From positions 1-42,240 of the forward strand of contig PZPC01000041.1 in NCBI GenBank assembly GCA_003045895.1: a stretch of 42,240 nt of DNA, in the 5' to 3' direction. Every line of letters starts with the position of its first letter. Position 1 is the stretch's first letter. This document shows, in pieces, positions 27,926 through 35,274 of the stretch. A program made the position numbers and the translations under genes. Origin of the DNA: Bacteroidota bacterium. GTDB lineage: Bacteria; Bacteroidota; Bacteroidia; Chitinophagales; Saprospiraceae. The notes under the pieces are model-generated. The model had not been told where the DNA came from. It worked only from the letters and a program-made list of their open reading frames with translations, and made no database searches.

Positions 27926-27997
27926 TAGTCCGTACGGGATTTGAACCCGTGTTACCAGGATGAAAACCTAGCGTCCTGACCCCTAGACGAACGGACC
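27926..27997 (-). tRNA. tRNA-Glu (anticodon TTC), copy 2
   Basis: Identical over all 72 nt to the copy at 27793-27864, 133 nt away, which marks a recent duplication or gene conversion. The spacers between the two copies do not match beyond a few bases. Confidence 0.96.
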
Positions 27998-28063
27998 ATT
28001 TGTTAAGCGGCTGCAATGATACTATAAAATTATTAATATCCGCAAGCCTGAGCGAAAAAAATG

Positions 28064-28135
28064 CAGCCCGTACGGGAATCGAACCCATGTTTCAGGAATG
28101 AAATTCCTGCGTCCTCACCGCTAGACGAACGGGCT
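28064..28135 (-). tRNA. tRNA-Glu (anticodon TTC), divergent copy 1
   Basis: A 72-nt cloverleaf on the minus strand with acceptor AGCCCGT/ACGGGCT, anticodon stem CAGGA/TCCTG and loop ATTTCAT (anticodon TTC), T stem ATGGG/CCCGT, discriminator G. It has the same anticodon as its two neighbours but different acceptor, anticodon-stem, loop and discriminator bases. It is nearest the promoter. Confidence 0.93.
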
Positions 28136-28195
28136 GATGTGTACGGGAAGCAGAAAATTCAGCCGCCCTTGGCTGCTTTTTTTCTTAAAGCGTTG

Positions 28196-28227
28196 CAAAG
28201 ATAAAAGCTTTATCTACGGATTACAAA
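28196..28227 (-). promoter_or_regulatory. Promoter of the tRNA-Glu unit
   Basis: On the minus strand TTTG (28224-28227), 20 nt, then TATCTTTG (28196-28203). The start site would be near 28188, about 50 nt before the first tRNA-Glu. Confidence 0.7.
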
Positions 28228-28312
28228 CAAAAATAAGTTTTTTTGGTTCCAGACCTTCACCTGCTTCGGCTCGATTTCCCCTGCCCGTAGCATGGAATAA
28301 AGCCAAAGGCCT

Positions 28313-28320
28313 TATCTTTG
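28313..28320 (+). promoter_or_regulatory. Possible promoter box for the aspartate kinase gene
   Basis: TATCTTTG is an exact TAnnTTTG element 52 nt before the start codon. No TTTG box is found 19-20 nt upstream, so the call is tentative. Confidence 0.4.
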
Positions 28321-28372
28321 GGTGATTATGAAAAAAGCGTCGGTTGTCAGACCGGGTAAAAATTTTTATTAA

Positions 28373-29680
28373 ATGAAAAAAGGACTGAAAGTCTTTAAGT
28401 TCGGCGGGGCATCTCTCAAAAATGCCGCGGGCATGCGACACGTGGCTACTATCCTGCAGCGTTTTGCCAAAGCGCACCTCGTGATTATCGCCTCTGCTAC
28501 GGAGGGAACCACCAATGCCCTCGAGCTAGTGGTGCAGTTGCACCAGGCGGGTAAAAGCGAGGAGGCCCTCGCGCAGTTGCACACCGTTCGCCAGGCCCAC
28601 TATGACATCGCCCGCGAGCTGTTGGGCGAACAACACGATTGCTACGACCAACTCAACGATCACCTGGTCGCAGTGGAATGGGTACTGGACGAAGAACCCC
28701 ACGAAAATTACGACTACATCTACGACCAGATCGTGTCGGTGGGCGAATTGCTGTCGACCCAAATCCTGGCGGCTTACCTCAACCAGGCGGGGCTGCCTAC
28801 CCATTGGCTCGATGCCCGCGACGTGGTCCTGACCGACGACATTTTTCGCGAAGGCTGGGTGCAGTGGGAAGAAACCGAGGAGCGGGCCGTCAAAACGGTC
28901 CTGCCGCTACTCGACCAGGGGGGCTTTGTGCTCACCCAAGGTTTTATCGGCAGCACCACCGAGAATTTTACCACCACGCTGGGGCGCGATGGCTCGGATT
29001 ATTCGGCCGCCATCTTCAGCTACTGCCTCGACGCCGAGGGGATGTACATCTGGAAGGATGTGCCTGGTATTCTCACCGCCGATCCGCGCTTGTTCGACAA
29101 TGTCATCAAACTGGACCGCTTGTCCTACCGCGAAGCCATCGAGATGACTTACTACGGCGCCAAGGTGATCCACCCCAAAACCATCAAGCCGCTCCAGAAC
29201 AAGAACATCCCCCTGTACGTCAAATCCTTCATCGATCCCGACGGTGCTGGGTCGGTCATCTCTGACGAGATTGTGGACAAGTACCCGCCCATCGTGACCG
29301 TAGAGAAAAAGCAGGCCCTTTGTACCATTTCGGCCCGCGATTTTTCCTTCGTGGCCGAGCACCACATCAAACGGATGTTCGAGAGCATTGCAGAGTTGCG
29401 TTTGCAGGTCAATATGATGCAGAATACGGCCCTGAGTTTCAACGTCTGCTTCAATGACGTGGACGATAAGGTCGACCGCTTTGCGCAGGCCCTGGAAAAG
29501 GATTTCAAAGTCATGATCACCCGCGACCTGGAAACCATTACCATCCGCCACTACGACCAACTGACGCTGGACAGCATGAAGCGCGGCAAGATGGTGCTCG
29601 TGGAAGAGCGCTTGCCGCAAACCATCCTGATGGTAGTGAAAACCTTGCCCGTGATTACGCGGAAAGAGGAAGTCGTTTAA
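28373..29680 (+). CDS. lysC: Aspartate kinase
   Basis: A 435-residue monofunctional aspartate kinase, which phosphorylates aspartate at the entry of lysine, threonine and methionine synthesis. The N-terminal KVFKFGGASLK (residues 6-16), the segment TLGRDGSDYSAAIF and KDVPGILTADPR carry the kinase and aspartate-binding motifs; the last 130 or so residues have the ACT-type regulatory fold. The length fits the Bacteroidota form. Feedback control by lysine or threonine is likely from the ACT domains but not shown. tilS follows after 9 nt, so the two are probably co-transcribed. Confidence 0.95.
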   Translation: MKKGLKVFKFGGASLKNAAGMRHVATILQRFAKAHLVIIASATEGTTNALELVVQLHQAGKSEEALAQLHTVRQAHYDIARELLGEQHDCYDQLNDHLVAVEWVLDEEPHENYDYIYDQIVSVGELLSTQILAAYLNQAGLPTHWLDARDVVLTDDIFREGWVQWEETEERAVKTVLPLLDQGGFVLTQGFIGSTTENFTTTLGRDGSDYSAAIFSYCLDAEGMYIWKDVPGILTADPRLFDNVIKLDRLSYREAIEMTYYGAKVIHPKTIKPLQNKNIPLYVKSFIDPDGAGSVISDEIVDKYPPIVTVEKKQALCTISARDFSFVAEHHIKRMFESIAELRLQVNMMQNTALSFNVCFNDVDDKVDRFAQALEKDFKVMITRDLETITIRHYDQLTLDSMKRGKMVLVEERLPQTILMVVKTLPVITRKEEVV

Positions 29681-29689
29681 TACAAAGCT

Positions 29690-31042
29690 ATGCTGCCCAC
29701 CAAAGTTGCTCAACTCATCGCTACCCAACAGCTTTTCAGGCCAACTGACCAGCTGTTGGTAGCCGTAAGCGGGGGGATGGATTCGATGGTGTTGCTGCAC
29801 GTGCTGCAAACGTTGGGCTACCGGATAGGCATTGCCCACTGCAATTTTCATTTGCGCGGCGCCGAATCAGTTGCTGATGCGGCTTTTGTGCGCGCTTATG
29901 CAGCTGCCCACGAGCTGCCCTATTACGAAGCGGATTTTGCAACCACCGAAATTGCGGCCGAACGCGGGATTTCCACGCAGATGGCGGCCCGGGACCTGCG
30001 CTACGCCTTCTTTGAGCAAACCAGGCGGGAGCAAGGCTATGATTTCATCCTCACTGCCCACCACCTGGACGATCGCCTGGAGACTTTCTGGCTCAATTTT
30101 ACCCGCGGTACGGGTTTGCAAGGACTGGTAGCCCTGCGCGCAAAAACAGGACACCTGCGCCGGCCATTACTAGCTGTCAATCGCGCCGAAATTGCCCTTT
30201 ACCAACAAGCACACGAGCTGGCTTACCGCGAAGACAGCAGCAACGACAGTGATAAATACCGGCGCAACGAATTTCGCCACCACGTGCTGGCCCAACTCTA
30301 CGCCTGGGAGCCGGAGCTGGCCGCACGGGCCGTGGACAACTTTGCCCGCCTGGAACAGATGTACGCCGTCTACCAGGCCGGGGTACAGCATTTTCGGGCC
30401 ACCTTGCTCCGCGAAACACCCGACGGCTGGACCTGCGACCTCGCGGGGTTGAAACAAACCCCGGCTCCCGAAACCCTCCTCTGGGAATGGCTCCGCCCCC
30501 TCGGTTTTTCTGCCGAAGATGGTCGCCAGGCCCTGCACGCCAAAGCAGGCACCATCCTCACTGCCCCCGATTGGGAATTGCTGGTGCAAACGGAGGCTTT
30601 ACTCCTCCAAAAAAAGCGGCTGGAGTTTACCCACTTCCCCTTGGTTTGGCCCGCAGCGCAGGCGGTGTTGCCGCTTCCGGGCGGCCGCTTTTTGCGCCAA
30701 GCACCCGCCGCGATCCCGAACCCAATCCCCACCAATTCCTCCGAAGCCTGGCTCGACCCCGCCAACCTGGCCTTCCCCCTCCGGGTTCGCCCCTGGGAAC
30801 CCGGCGATACCTTCTGCCCCCTGGGGATGGCAGGTAAAAGCCAGAAACTGCAAGACTTTTTTGTCAATCACAAAATCGACCGGCTGGCCCGCGCCAGGCA
30901 ATTGCTGCTCGTCAACGGCGACGACCGGATTATCTGGGTGATCGGATTGCGCCTGGATGACCGGTTTAAGCTGACGTTGGGGGTGGGGGAGGCTTTGCGG
31001 ATATTTTACGTATCGGACACTTCCAAAGTATCCGATACGTAA
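29690..31042 (+). CDS. tilS: tRNA(Ile)-lysidine synthase
   Basis: A 450-residue ATP-dependent enzyme that changes C34 to lysidine in the tRNA-Ile that reads AUA. The PP-loop motif VAVSGGMDSMVLL (about 24-36), HCNFHLRGAES and LTAHHLDDRLETF are diagnostic. The C-terminal part contains the expected RPWEPGDTFCPLGMAGKSQKL-like element (positions about 364-384). The last 14 or so residues are encoded by the left arm and loop of a large palindrome (30999-31049), and the stop codon lies in the right arm, so this tail is probably not conserved. The gene is essential in most bacteria. Confidence 0.95.
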   Translation: MLPTKVAQLIATQQLFRPTDQLLVAVSGGMDSMVLLHVLQTLGYRIGIAHCNFHLRGAESVADAAFVRAYAAAHELPYYEADFATTEIAAERGISTQMAARDLRYAFFEQTRREQGYDFILTAHHLDDRLETFWLNFTRGTGLQGLVALRAKTGHLRRPLLAVNRAEIALYQQAHELAYREDSSNDSDKYRRNEFRHHVLAQLYAWEPELAARAVDNFARLEQMYAVYQAGVQHFRATLLRETPDGWTCDLAGLKQTPAPETLLWEWLRPLGFSAEDGRQALHAKAGTILTAPDWELLVQTEALLLQKKRLEFTHFPLVWPAAQAVLPLPGGRFLRQAPAAIPNPIPTNSSEAWLDPANLAFPLRVRPWEPGDTFCPLGMAGKSQKLQDFFVNHKIDRLARARQLLLVNGDDRIIWVIGLRLDDRFKLTLGVGEALRIFYVSDTSKVSDT

Positions 31043-31049
31043 AATATCC
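30999..31049. repeat. 24-bp-arm palindrome over the tilS stop codon
   Basis: Arms 30999-31022 and 31026-31049 are reverse complements with one mismatch (C31018 against A31030) around a 3-nt loop CCA. The tilS stop (31040-31042) is inside the right arm. There is no T-run after it, so it is not a standard intrinsic terminator, though it could act as a 3' RNA-stabilising stem or be a small mobile palindrome. Confidence 0.9.
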
Positions 31050-31151
31050 TAATTAGCCTTACTTTGTGGTGTTTCCTGAAAAATTGCCCGGTTGCACGGA
31101 TTCCGCCTGGAGGGTTCCACGGCAGCCACAAATCAGGAGCATTTTCGTAAA

Positions 31152-32216
31152 ATGGAATTGACGAACAGGATGCACCAAATGACTATTCCTTCCGGCTTCA
31201 CCTATTTTTGCCGCAGCAGCATACTGTGGTGCCTGCTGGTACTCAGCAGTGGGCATTTATGGAGCCAGGATCCCCACTTTTCTCAGACCTTCATGGCGCC
31301 TTTGTACCTCAATCCTGCCCTAACGGCCACCAGCCAGTGGGACATTCGGGTGGGCGGCCAATGGAAAGAGCAGTGGCCCCAGGTTCCGGTGGCCTACCGC
31401 ACCTTTGCGGCCTTCTACGACCAAAAAATCGATCCTTCCTGGCTTTCCACCGGACGGCTGGGTGTGGGGTTGCTCTTTCTGCACGACCAGGCCGGCGACG
31501 GTGACCTCTCCTGGACCCAGGTGGGGTTGCGGGCGTCCTATACCTTGCCCCTGGGCCCAGACCAGGCCCTGTCGGCTGGTGTCGGGGCCGATGTTGGCCA
31601 GCGCGCCTTTCGTGCCGACCAACTGCAATTTGGGGATCAGTACAACGGCGAATTTTTTGACCCCGACCAGACCACGACCGAAGTGTTCAATTCCCAGTCC
31701 AGCGGCCTGGCCTCCCTGGTGGCGGGCCTCCATTACCAGGGCGCCATCAGCCAATCGCGCAGCCAGCTGAATGTGGGCCTGGCGGCGTCTCATTTCAACC
31801 GACCGGTGATTAGCTTTTTTGGGGACCGGGACGTGCCCTTACCCGTGTGGGCGCGGGGGTACGCGCAGGGCCAGCTGGAACTCAACGAAGATTGGGATGC
31901 CACCCTGCGCGGTCATTATTTCCGACAAGGCGCTTACCAGGAGATTTTGTTAGGAGGGGGAGTCCAGTACTACGGCCTACCGGCAAAACAGCCCATCGTG
32001 CTGGGAGCGGCCCTGGCGCACCGCCTGGGCGATGCCTGGATAGTGGAGCTTTCGGCCTTGTATCAGCAGCAGTGGCGGGTAGGGATCAGTTACGATATCA
32101 ATACCTCGGCGTTTCAAACGGCCACCAATGGTCGGGGTGGTTTGGAACTAGCCGTACACTACTACATCATGCAGGCTAAGCCGCCTGTGGAATTCAAATC
32201 CTGTCCAATCTTTTAG
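31152..32216 (+). CDS. PorP/SprF-family T9SS outer-membrane protein
   Basis: A 354-residue outer-membrane beta-barrel of the PorP/SprF family. After a signal peptide (hydrophobic SILWCLLVLSSG, cleavage near WSQ) comes the hallmark QDPHFSQTFMAPLYLNPALT, then barrel strands. In Flavobacterium, SprF is needed for secretion of SprB, a protein with the same type B C-terminal domain as the giant product in this window. The start is uncertain: I use the ATG at 31152, but an ATG at 31179 also fits, while the frame from 31092 adds unlikely residues. It forms a pair with the OmpA-type gene that follows 39 nt later. Confidence 0.9.
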   Translation: MELTNRMHQMTIPSGFTYFCRSSILWCLLVLSSGHLWSQDPHFSQTFMAPLYLNPALTATSQWDIRVGGQWKEQWPQVPVAYRTFAAFYDQKIDPSWLSTGRLGVGLLFLHDQAGDGDLSWTQVGLRASYTLPLGPDQALSAGVGADVGQRAFRADQLQFGDQYNGEFFDPDQTTTEVFNSQSSGLASLVAGLHYQGAISQSRSQLNVGLAASHFNRPVISFFGDRDVPLPVWARGYAQGQLELNEDWDATLRGHYFRQGAYQEILLGGGVQYYGLPAKQPIVLGAALAHRLGDAWIVELSALYQQQWRVGISYDINTSAFQTATNGRGGLELAVHYYIMQAKPPVEFKSCPIF

Positions 32217-32255
32217 TCTATGGTACCTGGTGTGCGCTGGTTTGCGGGGATAATA

Positions 32256-34208
32256 ATGAAGAGCAGTATTTGCCTGCTGTTACTGGTGTTGATGTGCGCG
32301 ACTGACGTATCGGCGCAGCGGCCAGCAGCGCTGGTGCGCAAGGGCGATGCGGCCATGCAGGTCAGTGATTATTACACGGCCCTCCATTATTTTCGCCAGG
32401 CCCTGGCGGCCCGGCCAGCGCCCGATATTCGCTTCCGTTTGGCGGAAGCTGCTTTCCAGTTCAAGGCTTACGAGTTGGCTGCCGAACAATACGAGCTCTT
32501 GGTCGAAGGCAGTGCCGCTGCCCAATTTCCCGGCGCCCAATTGGGCCTGGGTTTAACCTACGGGTGCCTGGGGCAATACGACGCGGCAGTGCGCACCCTC
32601 GACACTTTCCTCCAGTTGGGCCGTGGTACCCGGCAACAGGTGAATACCGCTACCCAGGCTATGGCGAGTTGCCGCTGGGCCCTGACACAACCCGCCGATG
32701 ACACCTGGAAAAGCGAGCGCCTGCCCCGCCGGATCAATTCGGCCTACGGCGAATTTGGGGCCTGGAAATCCGGTGATACCCTGTATTTTACCTCCTACCG
32801 CTTCGAGCGGGAGAAAGACAGCTACGATCCGCCCCGAAAAGTGAGCAAAGTCATGTTTTCCACCGACGATAAACGCGGCCGCCTCCTCGGTCGGGGCTTC
32901 AATGCCGATACCCTACTTACGGCGCATACTGCCATTTCGACCAACGGGAAACAGCTGTTTTTCAACCGCTGCCAATACGTGGCGGGTGCCCAGATTCGCT
33001 GCGATTTGTGTGTGCGCGGCACCGACCGGCGTGGCCGCTGGGAGAGTGGGTTCCAAAAATTGCCGGCTCCCGTCAACTTGCCGGAATATACCAACACCCA
33101 GCCCGCCATTCTCCGCGACACTGCCAGCCAACAGGAATACCTCCTGTTTGTCAGCAATCGCCCGGGCGGAGCGGGGAGTTTTGACCTCTGGCAGGTTCCC
33201 ATACCCGCCGATCTGAAAAAATGGGAAGCGCCCCAACCCCTGGCGGCACTCAACTCCGCGGCGGCGGAAGTCAGCCCTTTCTTTTCGTTCGAACAACAGC
33301 GTTTGTACTTCAGTACCGACGCCGCGCCGGGCTTTGGTGGTTTCGACCTGGTGGGCGTTCCTTATACCGGCAACGGAAACTGGGGCCCGGCAGAGAACCT
33401 GGGTCCCGGGCTCAATACGAGTTACGACGAAACCTATCCCTTCTTCGAAAACGAGGACGTCCTCTACTTCAGTTCCAATAGGCCCGGCGGCACTTATCTC
33501 GATCCGGACACCAAAAACTGTTGCTCCGATATTTTTAAAGCCGAACGACTGGATCCCATTCCGTCGCCTCCTCCTGCTTTTACCCAAACCGAAATCCCTA
33601 TACCGGTTCCTGCTGCCATACCGCCCGTAAAGGCACTGCCCCGCACGTTGGAAGAATTTCTGCCCCTGATGCTCTTTTACGACAACGACCAACCCGACCC
33701 GGCGACCCGCAAGACCACGACCCGCCGGACTTACGAGGAGACCTATTTTAACTACCTCAAAAGGGAAGAAAATTATTACGCACAATTTACGGACGAAGAG
33801 GAAGCCCAGGACGCGATTGCTGCCTTTTTCGAAAGCGAAGTAGTGGCGGGTTACGAAAGCCTGGAGCGCTTTTCCAGTATTTTGCTGGAACAACTGGCGG
33901 CCGGCCAAACAGTGGAGATCTTTCTCAAGGGCTACACCAGCCCCCGGGCGCAGGGCGACTACAACCTGCTGCTGGGCAAACGGCGGGTCAGCGCGGTGCG
34001 CAACCACTTCACGGGCTGGCGAGCCGGCATCCTGCAACGCTATTTGCAGGAAGGCAAACTGATTATCTCCGAAGTGTCTTTTGGCGAAACCCAGGCCGCT
34101 GCCGCCGCACAGGATGAACGGGCGGGCGAGCGCTTATCCATCTACAGCCCGGCGGCTGCCCGCGAGCGGCGGGTAGAGATTGTGGAAGTCAAGCGCGGTA
34201 ATCGTTAG
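32256..34208 (+). CDS. TPR / beta-propeller / OmpA-like envelope protein
   Basis: A 650-residue protein with signal peptide (MKSSICLLLLVLM, cleavage near SAQ), two or three TPR-like repeats (about 25-130), PD40/WD40-like propeller blades (about 170-440, e.g. YLLFVSNRPGGAGSFDLW and LYFSSNRPGG), and an OmpA-like peptidoglycan-binding end (about 530-650, GYTSPRAQGDYNLLLGKRR and RRVEIVEV). The order TPR-propeller-OmpA is that of PorE-like and SprF-linked T9SS accessory proteins, which anchor outer-membrane machinery to peptidoglycan. The Asp that binds diaminopimelate in E. coli OmpA (GYTD) is Ser here, a variant I recall as common in this subfamily. I start at 32256, where the signal peptide begins, not at 32220. 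Confidence 0.88.
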   Translation: MKSSICLLLLVLMCATDVSAQRPAALVRKGDAAMQVSDYYTALHYFRQALAARPAPDIRFRLAEAAFQFKAYELAAEQYELLVEGSAAAQFPGAQLGLGLTYGCLGQYDAAVRTLDTFLQLGRGTRQQVNTATQAMASCRWALTQPADDTWKSERLPRRINSAYGEFGAWKSGDTLYFTSYRFEREKDSYDPPRKVSKVMFSTDDKRGRLLGRGFNADTLLTAHTAISTNGKQLFFNRCQYVAGAQIRCDLCVRGTDRRGRWESGFQKLPAPVNLPEYTNTQPAILRDTASQQEYLLFVSNRPGGAGSFDLWQVPIPADLKKWEAPQPLAALNSAAAEVSPFFSFEQQRLYFSTDAAPGFGGFDLVGVPYTGNGNWGPAENLGPGLNTSYDETYPFFENEDVLYFSSNRPGGTYLDPDTKNCCSDIFKAERLDPIPSPPPAFTQTEIPIPVPAAIPPVKALPRTLEEFLPLMLFYDNDQPDPATRKTTTRRTYEETYFNYLKREENYYAQFTDEEEAQDAIAAFFESEVVAGYESLERFSSILLEQLAAGQTVEIFLKGYTSPRAQGDYNLLLGKRRVSAVRNHFTGWRAGILQRYLQEGKLIISEVSFGETQAAAAAQDERAGERLSIYSPAAARERRVEIVEVKRGNR

Positions 34209-34244
34209 CTATACGCCACTTATGCAACATAACGTTTTATTCCG

Positions 34245-34252
34245 TAGCTTTG
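34245..34252 (+). promoter_or_regulatory. Possible promoter box for the endonuclease gene
   Basis: TAGCTTTG is an exact TAnnTTTG element 22 nt before the ATG at 34275. No clear TTTG box is placed 19-20 nt upstream. Confidence 0.4.
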
Positions 34253-34274
34253 CGCTACAATCAATTTGTATTTC

Positions 34275-35189
34275 ATGCCAAAATTAAAGAGTAACCACGC
34301 CGGGCAGCAAGCTCAACAAAGCAGTGGAATGATCGCCAAGGTGGGCATTTTTGGCGCCATCGTGGGGGGATTGTATTTTTTGTTCAATTTTTTCTCCGGT
34401 GGTAGCATCAGCGAACCCACGACCGCTGCCGACGCCGATCCTAGTGCGTATGCTGGGGAGGCTCATTTCTTGCCGGGTAAAATCAGCGGGTCGCAGGTTT
34501 ATAACTACCAGGATTTCGACCTCAGCTACAATGAGAAATACGAACAGGCCGACTGGGTCGCCTATATCCTTACCCGCGAAAACCTGGACAAGCCCTGGGG
34601 GGAACGGGTAGACAATTTCCGGCCCGATCCCGCCATTCGCACGGGTAGCGCTACGCCCAGCGATTACCAGGGCTCTGGTTACGACCGCGGACACCTGGTG
34701 CCCGCCGCAGATATGGCCTTCGACGCCGTGGCCATGGATGAGACGTTCCTGATGAGCAACATTAGCCCCCAGTCCAGGAATTTCAACCAGGGCATCTGGC
34801 GCGAACTCGAAGAGTTGACCAGGGACTGGGCCAAAAAATTCAAACGTTTGTATATTGTGTCCGGCCCCGTACTCTCTGAAGCGCCCAAAGGGTACATCGG
34901 CAAGGGAAATCAGGTAGCGATACCTGTGGCTTACTTCAAAGTGATCCTGGATATCGACGAGCCAGAACAAAAGGGTATTGCTTTTTTATTAAATAACGAA
35001 GTGAATTATGAACCCTTGTATAAATTTGCCGTCTCAATAGACGAAGTGGAAGAATTGACGGGTATCAACTTCTTCGAAGACTTTATGCCCGAAGCGCTGG
35101 AAAACCAAATGGAAAGCAGCTTCAACATCGACCTCTGGCCGATGAGTAAGAGCAAATATGACCTGCGCGTAGAAAAATGGAATAAATAG
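34275..35189 (+). CDS. Membrane-anchored DNA/RNA non-specific endonuclease
   Basis: A 304-residue enzyme of the NucA/Serratia-nuclease (beta-beta-alpha metal) family. One membrane segment or uncleaved signal anchor lies at about 20-40, so the catalytic domain is probably periplasmic or exposed. The active-site motif YDRGHLVPAADM places the general-base His at residue 140; SNISPQSRNFNQGIW holds the metal-binding Asn (169 or 171). The family cuts DNA and RNA without sequence preference; nutrient recovery or competitor DNA degradation are usual roles. I use the ATG at 34275; a TTG nine bases upstream is less likely. A HerA-like ATPase gene follows after 85 nt. Confidence 0.92.
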   Translation: MPKLKSNHAGQQAQQSSGMIAKVGIFGAIVGGLYFLFNFFSGGSISEPTTAADADPSAYAGEAHFLPGKISGSQVYNYQDFDLSYNEKYEQADWVAYILTRENLDKPWGERVDNFRPDPAIRTGSATPSDYQGSGYDRGHLVPAADMAFDAVAMDETFLMSNISPQSRNFNQGIWRELEELTRDWAKKFKRLYIVSGPVLSEAPKGYIGKGNQVAIPVAYFKVILDIDEPEQKGIAFLLNNEVNYEPLYKFAVSIDEVEELTGINFFEDFMPEALENQMESSFNIDLWPMSKSKYDLRVEKWNK

Positions 35190-35274
35190 ACTTGTTCTGC
35201 GGGCTGGTTCGGTGGACTTTGCTAAGTGCACCACCAGGCTGAGAACAAACGTACTTTCGGACAAAAACAAAAAG

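Noticed and set aside
27663-28090. Short minus-strand open frames over the tRNA-Glu genes
   Set aside because: They share a repeated peptide only because the two tRNA copies are identical; the tRNA folds explain the sequence.
28907-29851. 314-residue minus-strand frame opposite lysC
   Set aside because: Long antisense frames are expected from the GC-rich third positions of lysC; it has no recognisable motif and runs over the start of tilS.
32913-34037. 374-residue minus-strand frame opposite the OmpA-like gene
   Set aside because: The plus-strand protein has a signal peptide and known domains; the antisense product is low-complexity without family features.
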